Below, one piece after another: positions 1 through 11,900 of a stretch of 64,000 bases of DNA. This DNA comes from Holothuria scabra (lineage: Eukaryota; Echinodermata; Holothuroidea; Aspidochirotida; Holothuriidae). The notes below the pieces were generated by a model, which was not told the origin of the DNA, made no database searches, and worked only from the letters and a program-made list of their open reading frames with translations. Position numbers and translations under genes: made by a program. The first letter of the stretch is position 1, and each line of letters begins with the position of its first letter. Location: contig CM074179.1 in assembly GCA_037179385.1 (NCBI GenBank), forward strand, positions 6,324,001 to 6,388,000, in the 5' to 3' direction.

Positions 1-66
1 TGTATTTCATATCAACATATCGGCGCTTTCAGATTCGAGGTTTAAAAACGTAGATAATGTTGATAG

Positions 67-71
<5 letters not shown>
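1..71. other. Unassigned left edge
   Basis: Short AT-rich stretch before the first (TA)n tract. No gene or repeat recognised. It should belong to the intron between HAL exon 16 and a C-terminal exon outside the window. Confidence 0.3.

Positions 72-135
<64 letters not shown>
72..135. repeat. (TA)n microsatellite, left flank of Penelope-like element
   Basis: About 32 TA units in an uninterrupted run, ending exactly where the inverted repeat of the Penelope-like element starts. A longer (TA)n tract sits at the other end of the element (2188-2375), so the element was either inserted in a TA microsatellite or generated these tracts. Confidence 0.95.
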
Positions 136-137
<2 letters not shown>

Positions 138-504
138 TCGAAAAGAGGTAGTAAAAGTGCTTAAAAGTTTGCGGAAAACTCACGACGTTTCGGGTATAAA
201 CCCTTCATCAGGTGGCAAAAACCAAACTGAACAACCAACAGTAACAATTGGACACGACAAACATCAAATCCGAAGCGATCGCTGTGAAAACAGAACCGAA
301 CGAAAGTGACTGTCAGAAAACATGAGTGCGAAGGATGAAACACCAATCAAAAAAAAAGAAAAAAAAAGAAAGAGCGTCCTGGATGAGAAAAGTGCACGTA
401 CAAATCGAACACGGTCGGAAAAAGGGGGAAAAGTAGACAAAAACTAGGTCCGGAAAAAATAATAATTAGGGCTACGCAGTAAAAAATGAGCACGAACGGG
501 TAAG
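136..504 (-). repeat. Left inverted arm of the PLE (pseudo-LTR)
   Basis: Reverse complement of 1781-2149 with a few substitutions and small indels. Outer end reads GGTCGAAAAGAGGTAG, inner end GAGCACGAACGGGTAAG. Near-identity over about 370 bp shows the two arms are recent copies. Together they could fold the transcript into a long stem around the 1.28-kb coding body. Confidence 0.9.
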
Positions 505-1743
505 TTCGTAAGTTGTTTTCAGTTCAATGGGCGTTTTTTCCGTCAAGTTAAAGGAGTGGCCATGGCAACCAAAATGGGTCCCTCTGTTGCCTGTTTGACC
601 ATGGGCCACTTTGAAGAACAACTTTTTTCTCAGTATACCGGGCCACGACCTATACTTTACAAAAGGTATATTGATGATATTGTAGGAGTTGCCTCTGGAT
701 CCCGTCGTGATTTAGAAACTTTTATCGACTTTGTTAATTCCTTTTGCCCCTTTTTGAAATTTACCCATTGTATCTCGGACTCATCTGTTGTTTTTCTCGA
801 CCTTAAACTGTCCATCAACAACCGTACAATTACCTCTAACCTACACTTTAAGCCAACCGACTCGCATAACTACCTTTGTACCCTTCCAATCACCCCAAAT
901 CTTGCACTAAATCTATCCCTTATTCCCAGCTCTTGCGAGCCAGACGAATTTGTTCAGAGGATTCTGACTTCTCTACTGCCTCTGAAGAAATTTTGTCCTT
1001 TTTGAAAAACGCCAGTACCCTGCCAAAATCCTCTCTAATGCCCTACGCAGAATTCAAGGAACCAGCAGAAAGGAAGCCTTGGAGAAAAAGAGCAAATCTG
1101 GTACCAATCTACGTATTCCTTTAGTTATTTCTTATCACCCTTCGATCCATCCTATTTTACACGCTATCCACAAAATGTAAAGTTGCTCCGGCAAGACCCT
1201 CAACCCGTGATGTTTTCCCGGAACCCCCATCACTGCCTCTTAGAGTTGAGAAAAAATTTAGCCAACCATTTAGTTCGGGCTTCCCACCCACAAACTTCTT
1301 TCGACGACACGGCTGGTACCTTTCCATGTAACCGTCCGAGGTGTAATACATGTCCAGTTGTCGGCAAACACGACCTCGTCAACATTTCTGGCCCCAACGG
1401 CAATAGCTTTATTGTCAAACAAAGATTCTCCTGCATTTCCTCAAATGTAGTGTATATTTTAGCTTGTGGGAGATGTAACTCGTTGTATGTCGGAGAGACC
1501 AAGCGCCGCCTCGCGGATCGAGTCACCGAGCACCTTAGGTCCATCAAACAGAATCTCCATGGATACCCGGTGGCTGCACATTTTAATCCCCCTTCACCCT
1601 GTTCTATACAGCATTTAACTGTTACGGCAGCTGTAATGTGCCGAGGCTCTGATCGTGACCGCCTTAGTGCTGAAAACCGACTGATCATGAGGCTAGGTAC
1701 ACTCGCTCCACACGGCCTTAACGTTAGAATTGACCTTTTGTAA
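505..1743 (+). pseudogene. PLE reverse transcriptase (3' part) and GIY-YIG endonuclease, disrupted
   Basis: The frame is open from about 505 to a TGA at 1003-1005 and again from 1183 to the TAA ending at 1743. The segment between has stops and looks frameshifted. The first part shows the RT block VKGVAMATKMGPS followed by the catalytic YIDDI (near 669-683) and the thumb-like stretch with LHFKPTDSHNYL. The second part shows a paired-cysteine zinc linker (CNRPRCNTCP, near 1330-1360), then the endonuclease core VVYILACGRCNSLYVGETK, where YIL and YVG are the two halves of GIY-YIG, followed by the conserved R...H region. In intact PLEs RT and endonuclease are one polyprotein; here the protein is 5'-truncated and broken, so it is a relic. 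Confidence 0.85.
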
Positions 1744-1780
1744 TATTCACCCCTTTTTGAGCCAGTTTTTACTCCTTTTA

Positions 1781-2149
1781 CTCTTACCCGTTCGTGCTCA
1801 TTTTTTACTGCGTAGCCCTAATTATTATTTTTTCCGGACCTAGTTTTTGTCTACTTTTCCCCCTTTTTCCGACCGTGTTCGATTTGTACGTGCACTTTTC
1901 TCATCCAGGACGCTCTTTCTTTTTTTTTTTTTGATTGGTGTTTCATCCTTCGCACTCATGTTTTCTGACAGTCACTTTCGTTCGGTTCTGTTTTCACAGC
2001 GATCGCTTCGGATTTGATGTTTGTAGTGCCCAATTGCTACTGTTGGTTGTTCAGTTTGGTTTTTGCCACCTGATGAAGGGTTTATACAAGAAACGTCGTG
2101 GAGTTTTCCGCAAACTTCAAGCACTTTTTACTACCTTTTTTCGACCTAC
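1781..2149 (+). repeat. Right inverted arm of the PLE (pseudo-LTR)
   Basis: Inverted partner of 136-504. Starts CTTACCCGTTCGTGCTC just after the endonuclease stop and ends CTTTTTTCGACC. Small indels, for example in the poly-T near 1920 and around 2088-2100, distinguish it from the left arm. Confidence 0.9.
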
Positions 2150-2187
2150 ACATTTCAACAGTGCTCCGCAACATTTCGACCTTATCT

Positions 2188-2852
<665 letters not shown>

Positions 2853-2961
2853 TGGACTACTGTCCTGACTAGGGAATACACCGCCTGTAGTGGCGCTGTC
2901 GTTTTCCGAGGTTTACGGAATTCCATGCCTTGGCAAGCAGCCAACAGTTCGATTGCTAAAA
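2853..2961 (-). CDS. HAL: HAL exon 16 (last exon in window)
   Basis: 109 nt. [20 protein letters not shown] then [16 protein letters not shown], ending in phase 2 at GTAAGT. Acceptor AATCTACAG. An intact donor shows the transcript continues to at least one more exon beyond the left edge. Confidence 0.93.
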
Positions 2962-5900
2962 CTGTAGATTCAAAATGACAAAAAAAGTTAGAGGTCTAAA
3001 GACAAGTTTTCGCGGCTCCTAGGGTCACGTATACACGAAAAACATATCACATACCATATTTTCCAAATACTTGAAGCATAACCTTGAATAACTTTATCCT
3101 AACTCATTGAAAGTTTTGTTGATTCTCCAATCGGTTACGGTACCACCACTGTTAAACGTAATTACATGATTGTATGTTACGTGGAAACAGAGCCCTTTTG
3201 CTTTTCTTTATAATTGAATGTTCTGTTGGCCTCGAAATTTGATACTTTTGGATTACAGTAGCATGAAACTATACAACAAAATAATACAGGGTATAGCAAA
3301 CGATGTTGCTAAGAATTCCTTACAGCGGGATTAAAATCATAAATAAGTCGAATACAATATAAAAGCAATAAGCAGTGATTAATTACACATTTAGCCATAT
3401 TTTTTCTAAAGAAAATTGCATAACTGTTGAAAATTAGTATCTTCCGAACGCTATGATACTCTTTATATGCAGTATTCAAATCTTGAAAGGGATAATGTTC
3501 TGCAAATTTTGAAATAGATGAACTTTGACCTGACAATTCCCTTCACAAAGCCATTGAGCGGAAGAACTGGAGGTCTGTTTCGAGGGGCAGCAGGAAAATA
3601 TAGAATGGTGGTTTTTGTAGGATGTTCATTAAGAAATCTTCAAGAAACATCACTAAATGTGCATTTATTCATGCTAAAGGCAGTGTTGATTCTGAAGATC
3701 TATCTGTGGTCGAAAAATCCACTAAACAGGTGTATGCATAAATACATAAACGACTAATTCAGTCAATCAAGAAACCAATAAATAATTCATACTGATTGTG
3801 CAAAACGGTTCCAACGATGTTAGAAAGGTTGTTTGGCTACGTTCTCCTTGCCAACCACTCTCCCGACTTTCCCTTTTCGGTTCGACATAAGTTCGGATAG
3901 AAGTAACATAGCTTTCATTCAGTGCATTGTCGGTGGTCGGTGCATTCCGTAGAGAGTCCATTCGAATATTAAGAGATACTAATCATGGAGCATTGTGAAT
4001 GAATCATCTGATCATTTACTAAAATTGCTAATAAGTTTGTTTACCCCCCCCCCCCCCCCCATGTTTGCTAAGTGCGGTTTCAAGAAGTGGTTCATGCAGC
4101 TTAGAAAACTCTGGAAGTGCCATTTCCGACCGCTTGGGGTGTCGTTGCAAAAGTAAAAATTATTTGTCCGTTCGGCGCAAACTGATCGTGGAGCTCGCTT
4201 AGATAGTATTGCTCACACGGCCCCTTTAGTGTCTTTCCTTCCCACCGCTCCAAGAGTCTTTATTCAAAGGATCGCAGAGTTTTAACCTGGTGAACAGATA
4301 AAATGACAATCCCCAAATTTGTCTCATTTACTTACCCTGTTCAACATGTTCTACCACCTGCAAAGCTTTTCTGGCTGCAAATCCTCCCATAGAGACATGG
4401 TCTTCCTGTCCAGCACAAGTCGGTAGAGAGTCCACAGAGGCTGGATGCGTCAGAACTTTGTTTTCAGAAACTTCCCAATACAAAATATAAACAAACAGAA
4501 AATAATTAAAAATTTTATTCATTGTGTTGAAGTAAGGAAAAATGCGTGACAACTGTTATCCAGCTAGTTGTTTTTCTTTCCTCTAGTATATGGCTTCGCG
4601 ACGTAAACACACGTAATTTACGAACACAAAAATCTTACCAAGTGCAGCAGCGGTACAATGGGCAATCATGAAACCAGAATTTAAGCCTCCTTCCTTAACA
4701 AGAAAGGCTGGAAGACCACCCAGACCTGAAAAAAAACATGATTAATGGAAAATTTTAAAAATACATACAATTACGAATCAATGAATCAAATTGGTTGTAG
4801 TGTATATGCAAAAATATTTGAAGTGGTCGTGTTAAATCGGAGTGCAATTCGGTCGTCTAACTAAAATGAAGTATTTTCCTTGTTGCTTCAGAATGTATCA
4901 TAGTTTTATCAATGAAATGATTCATCCACTTACTTGGATTGATGAGCCTCTCAGTCCTTCTCTCGCTGATGTTAGCCAATTCATGTACACCGATGGCGAG
5001 ATAGTCCAACGCCTTAAACACAATCATTTTGCCGAAATTAATTTAGACAAAACTTAATATGAATGAAACATATCTGTTGTAATTTGAAGTATTAAATGTA
5101 GGTATTAAATGTCACTAAAATATCGTCCATTCAAAAAAGTATACACAACCACAGAGGTTTCTAACAGAATAAAGATAAAGAGTGCGATCGAGCTATGACT
5201 GTATGACGTTTTATTTTTCACAATTTGAATGTATCAGTCCTCCCGGAAACCTATTTCCAGCGGTGGGAGACAGATGTGCCTTGTATATCGGATATATTTT
5301 CCAGCGGGACAAAAGGTTGTTCTTCAGCGGTCGGTAGCAATAATTTTTCTTGAAGGGTCTTTCCATCACCCACTTAATTTGTGAATACGATATCATAACA
5401 ACTTAATTAACTCTATTATCCAGCTCCACATCTTACATCTTCATGGAAAATCCATTTTCATTTGAATTATTAACATATATTCCAACACTTTTGTACCAAA
5501 TATTCCTATTATAAACGGTGTCTCCAGTGACCTTAACGATATCTTGTACCTTTGCAGGGTATTCCCCATGGAAGTTTCCCGCAGAGACTACTTCGCCCTC
5601 TTCTGTAATGACCAGCTGAAACAATGTCAAGGTCAAACTTGAACACCTCAGCTTAGCTAATATCTTGATGGATTTGGAAACAAATTTGATGCGCACTGAC
5701 AATTCACATGATCTCACAGATCGATATTAGAATTGAGGAGGCGTCGGAGATTTAAAGGCAGAGAAATGAAAGTTTTTTTCAATTTTTGGACGACACTTAT
5801 CTCACAATTTATACTTGTTCCTATAGTTATAACTTCGTTCAAATAGTAATTTGAAACATACACTGGCAGCGACCGCGAAAGGAGAGGATACAAAGCTCTC

Positions 5901-8900
5901 TACCTCCAAAGTTTGAGAAATCACCTGTCTGACTTCAATGGTTAATACAGTTATGTTCAATGGTTAATACAGTTATGTTTGTTAAAATGAGATACGCCCC
6001 TATATTTATATTTGAAAGCCGCTGCCGAAAAAAAGTTTGACCTCAATTCAGACCAAGGAAAGATCCGAAATATGGCCTTGAAATGAAACTTATAGGCCTA
6101 TCAGATCCTGATCGTTTCTATCCAGATCAAACTTATAAACGGACCCGAGGAAGGGCCCTCAATTTCATTAATGATAATTTCTTAAGTAAGGATCTTGATA
6201 TCAGTGATAAACAGACAATTAACCTTTACAAAAGGATACAGGGTTGTCGGTGGCGCTGTTCATCTCAGTTGTAATGATACCACTCACAAAGTCAATAGTA
6301 TCGTTTACTACTCCATGTACCTGAAAGAACAACAAAAACTTATTGTCATGAACGCTATCATTTACCGTAGAACTCATTGACAACAGGGGGGAATTTTCAG
6401 TTTATCAGCGGCGTCGCCCGTGCCAAAAGGGGGAGGGGGCAAACTAAGGGCATATGATAATGTTGGGGGCACACATTTGTGGGGTAACGTGAAACCGAAC
6501 CCAATCGCCCAGATCGCCATTTCTGGGAGTGGGGGTATAGGAGGCGAAGCCCCCGATAGCTCAAACGATTTAGTGTATCTCCGACTGAAAAATTAAATTT
6601 CAGGAGAGGTATATCGTTTTGTTATTGTTTATTTTATGTTAGTATTTTTTTTTATTTATGTTTAGATTAACCAAACTCAAACTCCTTACTGATGTAATTC
6701 GGGGAGGGGAGGGGCCAAGTTGAGAAGGAAATCTCCCTCTTGACCTCGGTAGCACCGCTACTTACATTAAATTGGTAATTTCAAATTGGTAGAAAATTAT
6801 CTTATTGGCAAGTCCTTCCTTCATCACAGTGAGTTATGTCTTCAGAGTATATTTTATCACCTTGTTGACATTACTTTAATACGGAGACTCCTATCTTATC
6901 AATATACCGCATTTAATTACATTTACCAGTCTTTTGTCGTAGTAAAGTGTTTGTACTCGTATTTTAATATGTCTTTGACGTACATTTAACCACGTAAATG
7001 CCTCTTTTCAGAGTGATGTAAAGTACCTCCAGGGGCCTCTATTAGGGGGTGGGAAACAGGGGTGACTCCCTATATATTCGCAAGAAAATGTGAAAAGAGA
7101 AGGGAAAAAGAAAAAAGGGTAAAGAAGCACTCCACATATTCTTTGCCCCCTATCGTCCCTGTGTACTTACCATCACCACAAAATCATACATATCATGTAT
7201 TATTTCCTTTTCAGCGACCGCGGAGACGGGGCGGGGGTTAGCACACCCCTGCCCCCACCCACTTTATCTGCCGTAGGTATGTTGGGTCGCCATAAATTGC
7301 TTTTAAATTTATTTTACATATTGGGTCCTCAGAGAAAGTAATCTGTATACAAATTTCTCATATGAATTAATATTTTTTAAGTAGAAATTGAGCCCCGCTC
7401 TATCTTATTTTTTACTTTTCCTTTTCACTTTTTAGGTAGTTTTAACCCCATCATTGTTACTTTGTCTAACATGGTGACAATATATAACACATTCGCTCTG
7501 GTGTGTTTTAAAACCCCATCTAACTAACTAACTACATATTGGGCCACTTTGGTGAATAACCGTCCCCACTGCAAAATTCACTCTGTGGCCCCTGCTCTTT
7601 CTGCCCACACGCCGCTGTCTTCAGTTCCAGTTGCTAAGTTTGATCAGAGAACATATTGTAAATAATTGTCGTCATTCTCTTACCTGCGGAGTGCATCTTA
7701 AAGAATAAGCATCCTGTACACGCATGTTTTTGTTTTCTTCGGTGATCTGAGAGGGATGTACATCAGAATGAAGCAGTGAACGAAGCCTGCCAGCAACCAC
7801 TCCCTGACCCTTATGGGGACGGATGTCATGAACAGCTGATAGACGAGAAAGGAAATGATTTCGAAGGACACGATGAGGAGACATGCAAAAGTCAATATCC
7901 AAAGTATTATTTTTGTCCTTGTCTTTATATAGCCTCGGGTCAGTAGCCGGACAAAATACCGGAAATAACAAAATAGCTACTAGGGGAAAAGATTTCTCGG
8001 GGAGGAGGCAAGACACAAAAAAGTTCTGTTACCATGGTAATAACAATCTTTGACCTTCAAAAACTTACTCTAAGGTGCACTCAACTGTGACATTTGTGAA
8101 GCCCTAACATTTACGTCAATGAGGAAGGTTATTGAAATGTCTTGTCTGTAACCTCATTTACTATACTGTATAGCATATTAATGTTGGCGTGTCGATAGAT
8201 CCCATCTTACCAACTAACCTTTCTTGTAGGCAGCAGTGCATCCTTCTAATACTTCCAGGGTGAGGGCGCAGATGATATCGGCCTGTCTAGCAATCTTCCG
8301 TGCTCTTTCAACGGCTGTCAGTGATAAGAGTTAACGTAAAAAATATCCATTAATGATGCTATTTCTTGGAATTTTCTCTTACTATGTTTGTTTGAAGCCT
8401 GATGAAATTTAAGAACAAAGTATATTTCATAGAAATTCTACAATTTGGATTAAAGAGTGGATCACTAAACAGTGGAAAATTTGTCTATTTTTTCTCTACC
8501 CCGACAACGATATCGTTTCCTTCATCTTCGATAACGATATCGTTTTTTTTTTCAGAAAACGACAAAGGTTGTCAAATAACTTTAGCCTACCTTCAGCTCC
8601 AAGTGCAGTGATTAGCTGGGCGCCATTGATCAATGCCACCCCCTGTTAAAAAAGGAGAGTAAAATCGCGGAGCACTCGTTAAAAGGTAGTAGTATCTACT
8701 TGTTAAACAATGAAGTCAAAGTTTGAGTGACAGTTATATTACAGTTTTTCGAACGGAAACATCGAGACAAAACAATTGCAACTCACTTCTTTTGCCTGTA
8801 GTTGCACAGGTTTAAGTCCGTTATTTGCAAGGATCTGCAAAATATTAAATTGAAGACACAATGAGGTTGCCAGAAAGATACATCGCTTATTATTTTCCAT

Positions 8901-11900
8901 TTCTTCAATTCATCGCTTCATTGACTGTTTGTTAGAAGCTGTGTCGTAAACCATCAGGGTTAATAACTTACTTCATAATGTTGTTTTCAGTCAGTGTCGA
9001 TCGTTTGAAAAACCTTTAGGGGAGATGGAGGCTACCTCAAACTGAGGTGAATAGACCACTGACAGAGATGAATAAGCTTAATAGCCCAGAGTGAATAGGA
9101 TTAGTTGGTGTCTATTCACTTTAGTTTGAGGCTGGCTGACATGAGGTATATACCGCCTTAGAGGTAAAAAGCGGTCCCCCCAAACTTATTTGGAAGAAAA
9201 AGCTAAACAACACAATTTTCATCTTATCTCTCTTCAAAGTACCTTTCATTACTTTTTCTGACGTTACAATTGCATATTCAAGATAAACCAAGCAGTTATT
9301 TCTAGTAAATTTCAACTTTGAAGAGAAGAAATGTAGTCACATGACTCCCAACAGCCAATCATGAAACTGGACAGTCTACTACACTATTTCAATTTGGGAT
9401 GACTGCTCTTGCCCTCTAAGTATCTTTGCCTTACCACACGGACTAGGTGCAACTTATAAGCTATGTGTTTCTACGGGCATTATTGGCAATTTGTCACTAT
9501 CCCAACACAAAAACTTTTGAATTGTGAAGAAAAGTATGATTTTTCAGAAGTAATCATTACACAAATGCAGGTTATCTTCATTACATTCATTTCTATGACT
9601 CCAAGTGTTAGAATAGTATCTAAATATCGAACAGTTGAAGTCAACATTTAATAATTATGTATCACTGATACATATTATGGTACTTTAAAATTTCTCACCT
9701 CCCCTGCATCTCCCCAGCCGGTTTCGGGACTCCACATCTTACCCTCACCAATCATGCCAAGGGCGAGATGTGCCAGTGGGGCTAGGTCCCCACACGCCCC
9801 TACTGAACCCTTCTCCGGTATCCAAGGAAGACATGAGGCTGAAATTCGTAAGAAAAAGTCTTGCTATATGAAATATGTGTAATAATATGTAACAATATAG
9901 AGCAATATGTAATAATATGTAGCAAATTCAATACATACTAATATGTAAAAATATGTAGTACCGTAGTATGTAACAGCATATAATAATGTGTAATTATATG
10001 AAATGAAGGCAGCACGGCATCGCTCATATTCGAGAAATTCGTTTCTTGCAGATGAAAATATAGCTTTTTGTTGCCAAAAGAGGTATTGAGCTATTGAGAA
10101 AAAAGTAGTTTAATTTGTTAGAAGGAAAGATGTACAATTCAAACTTCAAATTTCTCACTTACTATTATACTTTCCATGCAATGTAATGCTACCGAGCTGA
10201 ACATATTTCCTCGGCAGCGTTTTTTTTTTGTATGACAGGTAAGGAGAAATCATCCCAATCCACGCATCAGTCTTATTGGAAGATTACCGCTGGGGGGGGG
10301 GGGGGGTATTTCAACGTTATAGGCTTTTTTATGGCATAATCAATTTTTAAATTTGTTTGATTCTAACACTTATCATAATTTTGAAACAGATTAAAAAATC
10401 GATTATGCCATAAAAAATCCCATAACGTAGAAATACCCCCACCTCACCCCACCCTCCCCCCTCCCCCCACAGCGAAGAAAAATAAAATTAGAATAAACAA
10501 GGGAATCAAGAATGGCTGTTTACCGTTGAATGCAGCAACTAACTTCTTCAGAGTTTTCTCGGTAACACCGCTACAACCCTTAACAAGGATATTAATTCTC
10601 AGAGCTAGTAGCTTCCGGGTATGTTCTGGACTGAACGGTTTTCCGACTCCAGCTGAAGAAGACCGGATTACGTTCTCTTGTAGAAGTCTACACAGTTATA
10701 AGGAAAACATAACTGTAGGCTGTTACCTGTGACAAGACTACTGTAAATTGATGGAACTGGAAGGACAACAAACCGATGTCTCATACAGTGGCGGTGCGGC
10801 GGGAGAGCTTTTTTTTTTTTGGTGATGAGAACCCATATAAAAGGTGGGGTTAAAGGTACTGTCGTCCTCCCACCCCCCCCCCCCCCCCACGTTTGCAAAC
10901 TGTCGCTTCAAGAAGTGGGTATGTGAAGCAGAGAACACTCGGGAAGTGCCGTTTCGTGTCACCTGAGGAATTTGTAAAGTCAAACATTTTTATTGTATGC
11001 TTCACTCCAACCGAGGTAGCCCTCCACTTAGATAGTGTTACCGGGACTCAGCCCCCCCCCTCCCCCTCCATATATTTTCCGTGCCGCCGCAACTGGTCGG
11101 ATGGAACCGAGTTTTTCCTCTTTTTTTTTCTTGGGGATAGAGAAAGAAATTTCAATCTTACGGAGCTTTCAGAAGTAGCTTTTAGAAAAAGACCACATTG
11201 GTCTACGTAATCCTACACTTAAACTCTTACGTCTAAGAGCGATTACTTACGACAGTTTGTCTGGTGAGATTACAACAGTTGCAAAACTCCCGTAGCCAGT
11301 CGAAATGCCATATACAACTGTGATAGGACAAAGAGAAAATTGAATTTACCAACCGAATGAATAAAGTGAATTTGCCGAAATGTGACTACACAATTGATGC
11401 TCAGTTATCGCATGTATGAAATACACAAAGATACCAGGAATAGAAGCCATGCACGTGACGTTAGCGCATTCAATTAGACATACTGGATGTCACTGATTAT
11501 GAGCAGTAGATGTGTTACTTATACGCGCGCACTATAAAAATTGGAACGATGTACGCTTGGATGACAAAATAAGGAGCTTTAGATTGTACGACGCGGACGT
11601 CGGCTACGACGTGGTGATGTCATACAGTAGTTATGCGCAGGCGTCAACGTGAACTTCACGTCGTCGTCTGAATTCTACACCGGGAGTCTCTCGTTTTGGC
11701 GTTGTGGGGAGAACGGCGACGTGAATGGTGTGTGCATGTGACATCATATTTCATAACATACAGGACATGACGACGAACAACATCAGCTGTTTAATTTTGT
11801 AAGATGCCTTGGCTTTCGCATGGATTTTTGTAGAGATATTACGTTTTTAAGTAAAAAAATACTCGCGAAAGTTGGAAAATGACAATTTCCCACATAGGAT

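Larger units (their letters stand above)
136..2149 (+). mobile_element. Penelope-like element (PLE), 5'-truncated, between inverted terminal arms
   Basis: A 2.0-kb retroelement. Its coding body (505-1743, plus strand) has the C-terminal half of a reverse transcriptase followed by a GIY-YIG endonuclease, the domain order that defines canonical Penelope-like elements. Two arms of about 370 bp (136-504 and 1781-2149) are inverted copies of each other and flank the body. PLEs are known to carry LTR-like repeats in either orientation. The arm cuts straight into the RT, so fingers and early palm motifs are missing. The element lies in the intron downstream of HAL exon 16, antisense to that gene. 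It cannot move on its own. Confidence 0.85.
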
